A stretch of 57,208 nt of DNA, taken from the NCBI GenBank assembly GCA_013216015.1, contig JABSOI010000040.1, forward strand, positions 1 to 57,208, read 5' to 3'. Shown piece by piece: positions 17,690-27,113 of the stretch. Source of the stretch: Alteromonadaceae bacterium (lineage in GTDB: Bacteria > Pseudomonadota > Gammaproteobacteria > Enterobacterales > Alteromonadaceae). The stretch's first letter is position 1; every line of letters starts with the position of its first letter. The position numbers were made by a program, and so were the translations under genes. The notes below the pieces were generated by a model, which saw nothing but the letters and a program-made list of their open reading frames with translations, was not told the DNA's origin and did no database searches.

Positions 17690-19840
17690 TTAGTTATATG
17701 ACTCCTGTAGTTTACTGACATGCTCACTTGCTCGTTTATGAAGCATCTGATCAAACGCCAAAGTCACATTACGTAAAGGTTCATAGGTGTAAGGAAATTT
17801 TTGCGCATGATCGAAATTGTGTCGCATTGCCGCATTACATTCAAAAATAAAAATTTTCCCATCGGGTAGCAGGGTAAAATCAACACCAAAGAAATCAAGA
17901 TCAATCGTCTCACGAATCATATCGAGAGCCTTTATCGCTTTATCTCCCAAAAATTCGTTCATATCAGCAAAGTATGATTGTTCTACTTTTTGTGATCCCT
18001 CACTGTTTATCATGTAGTTGTATCTATCGCCTGAGTGAATATTCCATTGTGTATCAAATAAGCATGCTACAGGATAATACTTACCGTCTATACAAAAGGT
18101 TCGAATCTTGTTGAATACACCTTCTGTTTTGACAGTCTCACAATATTGTATGATATAAAAATCACTCGCCGTATGGCTGTTATTATCCAAATATAATTGA
18201 AGTTCGTCCCCGTTGTGGATTAATCCTACACCTACACCGGTGTGAGTAATGCACAGACGCATAATAATGGGAAAATCTATCTCTGCAGCCGTCATTGTTG
18301 TAATTATCTGAGCGGGTGTTTGTTTCTCAAGCAAAATTTTTATCGTCTTTGGAAAAACAACATTGGGTATTACGCCTAATCGATGGTAATTTTTTCCCCT
18401 TGTCGTCAAGAGAACCTTGTCAGGAGAGTTAATAATTGGGATCTCTGGTAACTGTTTTTGTAATTCGTCCAGCACAGCAAGGTCTACCGCCATACGATCA
18501 GCGCATGCAATAGTATTAATGATTAAATTAATACCAAGTTTTCTTATTTCTTGCGCGTCAGATTCTGCTTGCGAAATGTCCAATATATTACCTTGATAGA
18601 GGCTGGCCTTTTCAGCATCGAACATAAATTTGAGAGAATAATGTCCTCCTCTTAATCGCGGTCTGAACTTTTCTTTTTTCTTGATTATCCATTTTGCACC
18701 ATTAAAACCCCTGAGTTTCATGAAATTGGGATACTGCTCACCCAACTTGTGGTTACAAACAATAGGCTCCTGTTTAATGGCTTGTTGCAGCGTTTTGTCA
18801 GCGAGTTTATTATCGCCCAGATATCTGGCAACGGCTGAAATTAAAAACTGTTGTTCGCCCTTTTTCTGGCTTTTATCCGGTAATGAATCAAAATACTCTA
18901 CCGCTTCTTCTAATTTTCCAGAAGTTACCAGTTGTTCAATAGTCAGTGATTTTAGACATCCCGGTAATATTGAAGATTTTTCCTTGTGCTTAACAAATTG
19001 ATTTAACCAAAAAGTCATTATATTCCAGCGTGACTGAGCCATAAGGTTGTGTAACGGGGTAGATGATCTGACTCTGTAAATAACCCGGGGGCTATGCTCA
19101 TCGACATTGGATCGTCCGTGCAAGACTTTACGGTTATTAACCAGAATGATTTCACCCGATAACATTTTAGTCCGAAAATGGTTTTGTTCATTTGCAATGC
19201 TCGCTTCCAATTCGCTGATTGCGTCCAAGTACTTTTCATCAAGCGTTTCATTTTCCAGATGTATATCAAGCTGAGTTTTATAAAAACGAATGTTCCATTC
19301 ACCATAATCATCCTTTGAAAGAATTGAAGATTTATTATTGGAAAAAGGAAATACTTTCGCGGTTAATAATTGTTTATTTTTTTCACTGATATTGTCAACA
19401 ATTTCGTCAATGGGCATTAATATGGTTTCACCACCGTCAGGATCAGCAACCATACATTGAAATGCTAATATTGCATCAGGGTTATCCTTATAGCTGGTGT
19501 CAGTATGTAATTTCAATGCGCCTGGATGCCTGCTATAACGGGTAACGTTATCATTAACGCTAGTCACGGACTTATTAATAGTTACCCGGGTGACAGAGAG
19601 TTTAACGTCCCGCGTATCATTCATTTTATTCAGTTGCGAGACAAGTTGATATAGGTCAGACGTATTGGGGCCCATGTCTATATTGCCAGCACCCTTGATT
19701 ATCGTAAAATATGGGTATTGATTTAACGATTCAGATACCTTTTGATGATTAAATAATGTACGCCAACTACAATGATGCGAGTCTCGTTTAACTTGCAAAT
19801 CACTAAACTCGAAACTCAAAACTTTAAATTTATTGATCAT
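17690..19840 (-). CDS. Three-part fusion: TauD/TfdA-like dioxygenase, helical repeat linker, ATP-grasp-like domain
   Basis: 716 residues, no signal peptide. Residues 1-270 resemble Fe(II)/2-oxoglutarate dioxygenases of the TauD/TfdA superfamily: H112-x-D114 and distal H241, with R252 or R256 for 2-oxoglutarate. Residues about 295-360 are helical and TPR-like. Residues about 400-700 resemble an ATP-grasp ligase, with the metal-binding block DFFGVDFTLLPDGKIFIFECN (D654, E667, N669). The protein would join hydroxylation with ATP-dependent amide or peptide ligation, as in peptide natural-product pathways. Convergent with the HPr-rel-A operon, so co-function is suggested by proximity only. I know no gene symbol. 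Confidence 0.75.
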   Translation of the reverse strand: MINKFKVLSFEFSDLQVKRDSHHCSWRTLFNHQKVSESLNQYPYFTIIKGAGNIDMGPNTSDLYQLVSQLNKMNDTRDVKLSVTRVTINKSVTSVNDNVTRYSRHPGALKLHTDTSYKDNPDAILAFQCMVADPDGGETILMPIDEIVDNISEKNKQLLTAKVFPFSNNKSSILSKDDYGEWNIRFYKTQLDIHLENETLDEKYLDAISELEASIANEQNHFRTKMLSGEIILVNNRKVLHGRSNVDEHSPRVIYRVRSSTPLHNLMAQSRWNIMTFWLNQFVKHKEKSSILPGCLKSLTIEQLVTSGKLEEAVEYFDSLPDKSQKKGEQQFLISAVARYLGDNKLADKTLQQAIKQEPIVCNHKLGEQYPNFMKLRGFNGAKWIIKKKEKFRPRLRGGHYSLKFMFDAEKASLYQGNILDISQAESDAQEIRKLGINLIINTIACADRMAVDLAVLDELQKQLPEIPIINSPDKVLLTTRGKNYHRLGVIPNVVFPKTIKILLEKQTPAQIITTMTAAEIDFPIIMRLCITHTGVGVGLIHNGDELQLYLDNNSHTASDFYIIQYCETVKTEGVFNKIRTFCIDGKYYPVACLFDTQWNIHSGDRYNYMINSEGSQKVEQSYFADMNEFLGDKAIKALDMIRETIDLDFFGVDFTLLPDGKIFIFECNAAMRHNFDHAQKFPYTYEPLRNVTLAFDQMLHKRASEHVSKLQESYN

Positions 19841-19882
19841 AATTTAATAATATCACTTGTTATTAGTTTTCCTGTCGCTGTA

Positions 19883-20043
19883 TATACCCGTAATCATTCA
19901 AAATGCAGGTTTTGAAGCGTTTTAAAAGATTATCTACTACGTTGCTTTCAATCCCAATAGCCCGCTATTGCTCAATCAAGCGCCTTTTAGATAAACTTTC
20001 AAATTCACCTCAAATTCCCGCATCTTGAATGACCACGGGTATA
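19883..20043. mobile_element. 161-bp MITE-like element, copy A
   Basis: Imperfect terminal inverted repeats TATACCCGTAATCATTCAAA and the matching right end GAATGACCACGGGTATA. The reverse complement of this element is identical over all 161 bp to the copy at 49385-49545. The ends can be read as TA plus element plus TA, as left by IS630/Tc1-type transposition. It carries no gene, but its right end supplies the stop codon and last residues of the neighbouring membrane-protein gene. Confidence 0.9.
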
Positions 20044-20684
20044 GAACTCACTACTTGAAATTTACTTGTTTTACAGAAATAGACTAACCAGGTAATTATG
20101 CCTAATAATTTAAAACTGTCTTCTACTAAATGTACAATACCTCGTTGAGGTAAGGCAAAATCACAGATTAATGAGGCAGCAAAAAATGCGCAAGCGAGCA
20201 ATAGCAAAACAAAATCAGTTGTTAAAATAGTGCGGAAGAACTTAATAAAGAAAACAAGGAACATCACCAAGTAAACAATAATAATGAGTCCTTGAGAAAT
20301 ACCCAAATAATTGGGAAATAGTTCTTCATGAAACAAAAACATGTCATCCAAAACAAGCCAAAGTGTCATGTAACCAGCATATAATAAGAAACGGTTAGTT
20401 CTACCACTGCATTGACTGATTGTATATGCGCTGAACAGACATACTGCAGCCGATGAAACCCAGAATAAAATACCTACATTTGACATTACACCGGTATAAA
20501 GTGGCGCTCTCAACAATGAGATGGGATCCCGGATGAAAACAGATAGTGAGACGTTGAGATAGCGTGCAGCGAAATAAATTGACAACACACCTACCAGCAA
20601 CAGCAAATAACAAACCAATAACACCTTGAAGTTTGACTTAAGTTGACAGAAGCTGCGAGAGAATAAAGAATTCATGCTATTCAT
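20010..20684 (-). CDS. Polytopic membrane protein with conserved acidic/His motifs
   Basis: 224 residues with about six or seven transmembrane helices (near 19-41, 67-92, 97-113, 128-148, 155-173, 185-203). Motifs in or next to the membrane are LDDMFLFHEELFP and LVEDSFKLLGI, an arrangement of Asp, His and Glu reminiscent of intramembrane metal-dependent hydrolases, though I cannot name the family. The last residues and stop lie inside MITE copy A, so the original C-terminus may have been replaced. Expression may be affected by the 7-bp tandem repeat just upstream. The neighbour upstream of the dioxygenase/ATP-grasp gene on the same strand, 169 bp apart. Confidence 0.65.
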   Translation of the reverse strand: MNSMNSLFSRSFCQLKSNFKVLLVCYLLLLVGVLSIYFAARYLNVSLSVFIRDPISLLRAPLYTGVMSNVGILFWVSSAAVCLFSAYTISQCSGRTNRFLLYAGYMTLWLVLDDMFLFHEELFPNYLGISQGLIIIVYLVMFLVFFIKFFRTILTTDFVLLLLACAFFAASLICDFALPQRGIVHLVEDSFKLLGIITWLVYFCKTSKFQVVSSIPVVIQDAGI

Positions 20685-20700
20685 ATTTTTCTCTGGATAT

Positions 20701-20761
20701 TATCAAATATCAAATATCAAATATCAAATATCAAATATCAAATATCAAATATCAAATATCA
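20701..20761. repeat. 7-bp tandem repeat upstream of the membrane-protein gene
   Basis: About 8.7 uninterrupted copies of the heptamer TATCAAA, 17 bp upstream of the ATG at 20684. A perfect seven-base repeat in the 5' region is a classic slippage-prone tract that can change promoter spacing or leader length. Confidence 0.95.
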
Positions 20762-20966
20762 AAATCATGTCATCCTTTAGCTTAAAACGCGAGGAAGAAT
20801 CAGAGCGAAGCGTCTAATATATAAGATAAATTCTACCATTTTAAAACCTGAACCCACAAACTACTATGTCTCTGGACTTACCGCATTAGAATAGCTAAAT
20901 CTGAACTATTCTTTGAGTATTTGAGGATAAGTTTGATCGGTCAATACTAAATTTGAACGATTATTC

Positions 20967-20987
20967 TTTCTGGACGGACACTAGCTA
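20967..20987. repeat. 21-bp repeat, copy 1
   Basis: TTTCTGGACGGACACTAGCTA occurs here and again, same orientation, at 27674-27694. The two copies bracket the cellulase and pseudogene region of about 6.7 kb. They may be insertion or recombination scars. Confidence 0.85.
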
Positions 20988-21116
20988 GTGTATTATTGAT
21001 ACAATATCTAATCCGAGTCATCTTTCGATGTCATTTGTTAATGACCGTTTAGTGATAAAAGCGACGCAAGTTGTAATTAACTTTAGCTCCACAACCAGAT
21101 AGGAAACTTTAATTTT

Positions 21117-21323
21117 ATGAGCAAAGAATTTATTCACCAGAGGATATGTAATTTTTCAGGAAAAGAAATTGATCCTTTCTCGGACGAACAAGTATTGAAT
21201 ATTCTGCGGAGCAAATTTAATATTAATCTACCGCAGAGGCGAACTTTGGACGAAGCCCTAGCCTCCTCATGCAGCGATCACGAAATTATAAGCTTATTGA
21301 TAAAATATCGTACTAAAAATTAA
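21117..21323 (+). CDS. Conserved-looking small protein of unknown function
   Basis: 68 residues: MSKEFIHQRICNFSGKEIDP then a segment with LRSKFNINLPQRRTLDEALA and SDHEIISLLIKYRTKN. Regular helical composition, no membrane segment, and a plausible upstream AGGAAA support a real gene. I believe similar short proteins exist in alteromonads, but I cannot assign a function. It stands alone between the heptamer repeat region and a broken gene. Confidence 0.6.
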   Translation: MSKEFIHQRICNFSGKEIDPFSDEQVLNILRSKFNINLPQRRTLDEALASSCSDHEIISLLIKYRTKN

Positions 21324-21368
21324 TTTTAATAGAATATAATAATCAAGCTGACGTAGGAAACATCGGAA

Positions 21369-21870
21369 ATGGAAGAGAATAAATCTAAAATACTGCAATG
21401 ATTTACGATGATTTTAGCAATATCAACATTGGGTTTTAGTGCTTGCCAATATAATCATAATGTAGAACAAGATTTAAAAAACCTTCTGGGAAAAACGATA
21501 CGAACTTTATGCACATATCACTAATTTAGCTGCACAAATTGCGACATCAAAAGACTTAAATATAGTCGAAAATCAAAGAAAGGAATTTTGGGATCTCTAC
21601 TGGGGAAAATTAGCGATGATAGAGAGTCAGTCTGTTTTCGATGCTATGATTGCTTATGGAAAAATACTTATTGAACTGGAAAAGAATATATCGTCAGAAC
21701 CTAGCGAGCTACAACCCCTTTCGTACAAATTGGCCTGGGCCTGCAGATGCTCATTAAGCGAAACATGGGAGCCTGTAGAATTAGACGATATTCCATGGAA
21801 TAGGAAGTCGAACGCAGGAAGTAGTAAAAAAAATGGATGCAAGGATGTTAGTGGTGCCGTACAACCTTAG
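21369..21870 (+). pseudogene. Broken membrane-anchored or lipoprotein gene
   Basis: From ATG 21369 the frame reads MEENKSKILQ, TGA, then FTMILAISTLGFSACQYNHN, a hydrophobic signal with a lipobox-like FSAC. After DLKN the frame must shift by +1 to continue WEKRYELYAHITNLAAQIAT and run to the stop at 21870. A TGG-to-TGA change would explain the stop (LQWFTM). The two lesions show this is a decayed gene; the 84-aa open frame from 21616 is only its 3' part. Function unknown. Confidence 0.75.
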
Positions 21871-22031
21871 GTTGTTACAAAGATAACATCAAAAATTTAG
21901 ATAGGAAATTAGGGTAACGCAAGAGCAGTGACCGAAAATAACCATTCTCGACTTTATCTCCTGTCGCCCTACCTTCACCATCCATGGTGTCGTTTACAAT
22001 GAATGCTTTGCCTAAAGACTTTTAAATTTTC

Positions 22032-22065
22032 ACCCAATTCTGCATCTTGAAGTGGAACGGGTATA
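22032..22065. mobile_element. Degenerate MITE end
   Basis: CACCCAATTCTGCATCTTGAAGTGGAACGGGTATA-like sequence resembles the right end of the 161-bp MITE (CTCAAATTCCCGCATCTTGAATGACCACGGGTATA) with many changes. No matching left end was found, so it is an old remnant. Confidence 0.55.
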
Positions 22066-22157
22066 TATTACCAATTGGTATAACCTGTGTTCTGGATTTC
22101 CACCCGAGCTCTGAAGTATGTTTTCAGGTGTTTTGGGTATCAACTGCTTATGGGCGA

Positions 22158-22192
22158 ATAAAAAAGCCCGTTAATAATTAAATTAACGGGCT
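22158..22192 (-). terminator. Rho-independent terminator of the cellulase gene
   Basis: Perfect 11-bp stem AGCCCGTTAAT (22165-22175) / ATTAACGGGCT (22182-22192) with a 6-nt loop. On the minus strand it is followed by a T-run (TTTTTTATT). It lies 28 bp after the cellulase stop codon. Confidence 0.9.
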
Positions 22193-22219
22193 GTTAAATT
22201 AAAGGTATATTATTAAAAT

Positions 22220-25200
22220 TTAGGGAGCTGTTATTCCAGCGCAACCTAGGTTATCTATTGATAGATCTCCCGAATCACCCGTCGACCCCCCCACTTGCCA
22301 ACTGAAGCTTTTTACTGTCGCTTTATCAAGAGCTAATCCACTAGCCCAAGAGGGCTGGCCAAGTTGTGACCATTGAATCACTTTAGTCGTCCAAGTATTG
22401 GCACTAGCAACGCTGGTTTCGTGGTAGCCAAAATCGAAGACATTATCCTGCTCAGATCTGAAATTATGAGCACTGCCTTTATAATCATATTGAATATAGG
22501 TGCAATTGCTCAGATCTTGCGCTGTAGCGCTTTCATTCAGATCTAACAAAATTCCCACATAAGGAGCGTAGGCAAAGCCAGCTTGATCAAGCTGATAAGT
22601 GCCTTGGATATAACCATTATTGGCTAGCTGTCCGTCTTCAGTGATCACTGACTGGCCGCCAGCACTATTATCATTATATGAAGCCCATTGTCCGCCCCAT
22701 AACGAAATAAGATCGTTATCTTCAACATTGTCGATTAGTGCAGCACCAGAGAGCGGCCCTGTAATAATTGGCCCTGCATTACGCCATGGCGCTGTTTCGG
22801 CATACTGAGCAAGCTTCTGTTTTACAAATTGACCGTTTGATGTCAGGCTACCATCAAGATTAAAGAAACTTGGTGGCTCATTTTTATCACTGATGGCCCA
22901 GCTCGCCCAAGAAAGCGAGTGACTATCGGCCCAGTTCATCCAATCATCTCCAGACATTTCATGGTTACCGTTATCCCAGAATCCCCACTCGCTGCCAAAA
23001 ATAGGTACATTTGAATTTTGTGCGGCGTCTGCTTTATTGGCAACAGCCCAACCATGACTACCAACATACCAGTGAATGGCGTAGGCAATATTCTCGCCAG
23101 ACGGACGGTTCGCAGCCACCTGGTCAACATCTTGAGACCACGTAGGGGTGCCAACGATGATCAGGTTATCAGAATGTTGACGAATGACAGGAATAAGTTG
23201 ATTGGCATAATCTTTAATTGTTGCCATAGGAATTTGTAACGGCTCATTCCAAATTTCAAAGATCACATTGTCATGAGAACCATATTTTTGTGCTGCAGCG
23301 CTAAAGAAATCTTTTGCCGCCTGGATATTATCGCTTGCAAGATGTGAGTGCCAGTCGATAATGATATAGATATCATTTTCTATGGCTGCATCAACTACGG
23401 TTTCAAGTCGGGTTTGGTTTGCTTTATCTTCTATCCAACCACCACCATCTTCAGCACCTATTGCCGCACGCACTAATTCGGCTTTCCACTCATTGGCAAA
23501 GGTACTAACTGTTTCAGCTGTATACCATTTTTCCTGTCCCCAACCTGTGTTACTCCAGAAGAAGCTAACGCCTCTTACTTGCACCGGTGCATTGGTTTTA
23601 GAACCTAAGATTTGACTACCACTGGTGATGAGTTCACCGTAGTAACCTACAGGGCCCGTTGATGGATCAACTGGCGCATCACACGCATCACCGATACCAT
23701 CGTTATCGACATCAGCCTGATCTGCATTGGCAACCGCAGGGCAGTTATCATAACTATCCTCGATCCCATCACCATCGGTATCTATCACTTCATCAGTATC
23801 ACACGCATCACCCAAGCCATCGTTATCTGTATCGATTTGATCTGCATTGGCAACATTCGGACAGTTATCAGCACTATCTGCAATACCATCACCATCGCTG
23901 TCTATGATTGGCGAAGTGGTATTAGAAGTAATTTTAAACCAATTAATATTATACGCACCAGAAGTCACAGCAAGGGCTAAATTGTGAACACCTGCAGTTA
24001 AATTAACCGTATGAGAAATTGTCGTCCAATTTTGCCAACCTCCCGTATTTGGTACATTAATATTGGCATAAACAGGAGAACCACCGCCTTCTTCCAGTTG
24101 GATAACACCACTAGACTCTGCACTGGCAACACGGTATTCAATTGTATATTCCCCTGTATCAGGTAATGTAATATTGTCATAAATCACCCAATCTCCTGAA
24201 TCCAAATAAGAGATATTTTGTCCGCCACCTTGGTCACTGGTTGCTTCTTTTTGTATCCCATTCATAGCAGAAAAATTTTCAGCTTCTATTGTGATAGTTT
24301 CAGCAGTTGGGCAGTCAGAGGTACAAGGCTCAGGTTCACAATCTGTATCACAAGGTGTTTCTTCTGGAGTTATTTCAAACCAATTGATATTCCAGGCACC
24401 AGAAAGTGATGCAATAGCCAGGTCTTGTTCACCTGCAGTCAATGCTAGGGTATGGCTGATCGTTTGCCAGTTTTGCCATCCGCTAGTTGCCGGGACATTG
24501 ATTGAGCCATAGACAACGCCACCGCCGCCCTGTTCAAACTGCAGTTTACCACCAGACTCACTTGCCACTCGGTAAGAAACCTGATAGTTACCTGTAGTCG
24601 AGATATTTACTCGGTATTTCATCCAGTCGTCAGGATCTATATGGCTAACATTTTGACCGCCCCCCGTATCTGTGGTTGATTCGGTCTGGACACCAGCCAT
24701 GTCACTATAGTTTTCGGCCTCTATGCGCCCCTCATTTTCAACCGGGCAGTTTGGCTCACATCCACCGGGACCCCAGTTTTGTACGATCTCCTTAACCTTG
24801 TTACCGGACGCCGTTAAATTACCCCAACCGCCGCCGGGGAGAAACATGGATGCTCCCTCAGGTTTATCGTTGATAGACCAGTTTGCATGGCTAATATTAT
24901 TGGTTTTTAAAAAAGACATCCAGGCATCGGTTTCACCATAATTTACACCGCCGTCACCATTTGCGTTTACTGTACCCCATTCTGTAGCGAATAATGCGAT
25001 ACCATTGTTTAGTGCGGTTTGTGCTTTATTTCTGAGACCGCCATGGTGCGTGCCGGCATAAAAATGTAAGGCATAAGCAATATTAGGGCGGTTAATTGGA
25101 TCAAAAGAGGCCTGATCTACATCTTGTGACCAAGAAGGAGTGCCTACAATTATTAGATTATCGGGATCGATAGCACGTATTTTATCAATGACATGTTCAG

Positions 25201-25774
25201 CATAAGGCTTAATATCATTTGACCATGAAATTTGTAGCGGTTCATTGTAGATTTCATAAATGACATTATCATGGTGACCATATTTAGTTGCAACTTCTTC
25301 AAAAAATCTGTCTGCCATGCCCCAGTCCATATGAGCTTCATGGCTGTGATAATCGATAATAACATACATATCTTGAGCAACGGCCGCATTGACCACGGCA
25401 TCAAGGCGCGCCATATTACCGCCCCAATCGTAATTCAGCCCACCAGATTTGTCGCCACCTTGACCTATGGCAGCTCGGATAATTGTTGCACCTAACTGTG
25501 CTTTAGCACCTGAAACTGTTGCGGCATTGTAATACTTCTCGGCTCCCCAGCCGGTATTACTCCAAAATAAACTCGGACCAGCAAAGCTGGTATTTTGACC
25601 GCCGGCTAACACCTGATTACCACTGACAGTCAAGGGCTCAACAGCATGGGCTGTTTGTATTGAGGCAAACAATAAGCCCAGAGATAAAACCACACTGTGA
25701 TAAAACCGTCTTTTGTTTAATATATTCAGCCCTGCAGATTTGAGCTGATGTAAATCCTTCCAAATACTCTTCAT
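22220..25774 (-). CDS. Secreted modular cellulase with two GH5 domains, two CBM6 and thrombospondin type 3 linker
   Basis: About 1184 residues from ATG 25774, chosen for AAGGAAGG upstream; a first ATG at 25822 lacks a ribosome site. Sec signal peptide about 1-46 (ends QTAHA). First GH5 about 48-345: acid/base Glu in YEIYNEP (about 176), nucleophile in FATEWGT (about 263). Two CBM6 domains (about 351-468, 495-615; both start with EAEN and end INWF-I). Ca-binding TSP3 repeats about 625-698. Second GH5 about 711-991 (FEIWNEP about 843, FGSEWGF about 928). C-terminal beta-type binding domain. Likely endoglucanase acting on beta-1,4-glucan outside the cell. The two GH5 domains are diverged copies. 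Confidence 0.92.
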   Translation of the reverse strand: MKSIWKDLHQLKSAGLNILNKRRFYHSVVLSLGLLFASIQTAHAVEPLTVSGNQVLAGGQNTSFAGPSLFWSNTGWGAEKYYNAATVSGAKAQLGATIIRAAIGQGGDKSGGLNYDWGGNMARLDAVVNAAVAQDMYVIIDYHSHEAHMDWGMADRFFEEVATKYGHHDNVIYEIYNEPLQISWSNDIKPYAEHVIDKIRAIDPDNLIIVGTPSWSQDVDQASFDPINRPNIAYALHFYAGTHHGGLRNKAQTALNNGIALFATEWGTVNANGDGGVNYGETDAWMSFLKTNNISHANWSINDKPEGASMFLPGGGWGNLTASGNKVKEIVQNWGPGGCEPNCPVENEGRIEAENYSDMAGVQTESTTDTGGGQNVSHIDPDDWMKYRVNISTTGNYQVSYRVASESGGKLQFEQGGGGVVYGSINVPATSGWQNWQTISHTLALTAGEQDLAIASLSGAWNINWFEITPEETPCDTDCEPEPCTSDCPTAETITIEAENFSAMNGIQKEATSDQGGGQNISYLDSGDWVIYDNITLPDTGEYTIEYRVASAESSGVIQLEEGGGSPVYANINVPNTGGWQNWTTISHTVNLTAGVHNLALAVTSGAYNINWFKITSNTTSPIIDSDGDGIADSADNCPNVANADQIDTDNDGLGDACDTDEVIDTDGDGIEDSYDNCPAVANADQADVDNDGIGDACDAPVDPSTGPVGYYGELITSGSQILGSKTNAPVQVRGVSFFWSNTGWGQEKWYTAETVSTFANEWKAELVRAAIGAEDGGGWIEDKANQTRLETVVDAAIENDIYIIIDWHSHLASDNIQAAKDFFSAAAQKYGSHDNVIFEIWNEPLQIPMATIKDYANQLIPVIRQHSDNLIIVGTPTWSQDVDQVAANRPSGENIAYAIHWYVGSHGWAVANKADAAQNSNVPIFGSEWGFWDNGNHEMSGDDWMNWADSHSLSWASWAISDKNEPPSFFNLDGSLTSNGQFVKQKLAQYAETAPWRNAGPIITGPLSGAALIDNVEDNDLISLWGGQWASYNDNSAGGQSVITEDGQLANNGYIQGTYQLDQAGFAYAPYVGILLDLNESATAQDLSNCTYIQYDYKGSAHNFRSEQDNVFDFGYHETSVASANTWTTKVIQWSQLGQPSWASGLALDKATVKSFSWQVGGSTGDSGDLSIDNLGCAGITAP

Positions 25775-26035
25775 AAACCTTCCTTCATTATTTTTTGTTG
25801 TTTTTTTACTGTTTATTTTCACTCAATAGTGACTTACTTCTGCTTTTTGTAACCATAGAAATAAGCAACTACTTTACAAATCTAAGGAGTGCTTATCATT
25901 TAATCAATACACACAAAGCATGCTTAAAAGCTGACATTGTGAATATGGAGTTAAATACATGCTAAGCTATTGTTGTGAAAGAGTAATTTGTACTAGTCTA
26001 AATTTACGTTTAACGTAAACTTGTACGTTCAAGTA
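25775..26035. other. Cellulase upstream region
   Basis: AT-rich leader and promoter zone of the leftward cellulase. It holds a short dyad TTTACGTTTAACGTAAAC near 26003-26020 at its far edge. No gene is visible. Confidence 0.4.
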
Positions 26036-26226
26036 TCAGGTACGCAGAAATAAGTACTTATTTCTAAAATCAGCGATTTCTTCAGCACTCCAACCATTAC
26101 TCGCATGGATAACTGACTTTATGTGATCTCGTACTCGACCATCACGCGTTTTATCGTGTTGAATTTTGAGTGTTTGTTTTTGAAGGCTAGTCAGTATAAT
26201 TTTTGATGAACGCCAGTAATAGTTGT
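26036..26226 (-). pseudogene. IS630-like transposase N-terminal remnant
   Basis: On the minus strand an open stretch reads SLQKQTLKIQHDKTRDGRV, then RDHIKSVIHASNGWSAEEIA and DFRNKYLFLRT stop. This is the N-terminal helix-turn-helix pattern of IS630-family transposases (resistance to frameshift visible, catalytic DDE part missing). It is a short relic without visible inverted repeats. Identification is by pattern. Confidence 0.6.
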
Positions 26227-26387
26227 TGTTAGTACTTGTGTATTTTCAACGTCTACTGGCACAAATACATCTCAAAAATTACTGTCATAATTTTGCCATA
26301 TTTGTTCATTACATTGTCATACCATTAACCTTATAGAATCGATTTTGCTTGCTTTAATATATGTTATCAGCTTAACGGAGAAACAAA

Positions 26388-26925
26388 GTGATCAAAAAAA
26401 AGGCCAGAGAAAAAAACTCAATTTACCATGATTCATATTATCGTCATCGTCGAAAACCGTCATCGATTAAATGGATATTACTTCTATTATTCATTGTAAT
26501 CTGTGCATTGGGTGCTAAAAAATTAATGGCTCAGTCACAGCATACAACCCCAATTAATTTCGATCCACAGGGCTCAGGAGAATTGCTATTTAAACATTCA
26601 ACAGGTAACGACTTTAGTTCTGCCATGATGTTACAAAGTCGGTTAATTGCTATCAATGGCATGATTGCAACACCACATTAACGCAATCATTTGTTAATCA
26701 GAGTTATCAATATCTAGAAGGTATTTACGCTTTTTCCTTTACCCGATAACGCAGCGGTAAATTATTTGCGTATAAATCTTGGCGATCGGGTTATAGAAGG
26801 GAAAATAATGGATCGTACCCAAGCTAAAAATATTTATAGACAGGCGAAAGCCAATGGAAAAAAGCCAGTTTGGTACAACAACAACGTTCCAATATTTTTA
26901 CCAATAATATGTGGGCTTGTCGGAT
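26388..26925 (+). pseudogene. Degraded VIT-domain marine sortase target protein
   Basis: The frame from 26388 gives a cytoplasmic basic N-terminus, one membrane helix (SSIKWILLLLFIVICALGAK) and a start of ectodomain, then stops at 26681. Beyond it, in other frames, typical VIT-domain sequence continues: LTQSFVNQSYQYLEGIYAF, PLPDNAAVNYLRINLGDRVI, EGKIMDRTQAKNIYRQAKAN and KASLVQQQRSNIFTNN. At least three frameshifts are needed. The VIT plus von Willebrand A part after about 26925 is gone. Intact homologues are the substrates of the proteobacterial class of sortases; no sortase gene lies in the window. Confidence 0.75.
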
Positions 26926-27113
26926 AACTCGAAAATTTGAATATTAAAAAAACTGTAGGTGTAGAGATCCTCTGAAAAGAGTTTGTTTGCACGATACGGC
27001 CTTATAATTCACATCGTAACGTGATTTTTGTGGTAATTTACAACAAATTTTGCGACTGAAATTTCCTAAAGAGAAACTCTACAGTCTCCCTACCTTTTTC
27101 TAGAGTATGATAT

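Noticed and set aside
23659-23907. His-rich 82-aa frame opposite the cellulase
   Set aside because: It is the antisense shadow of the Asp-rich calcium-binding repeats (GAT codons read as ATC/CAT-type).
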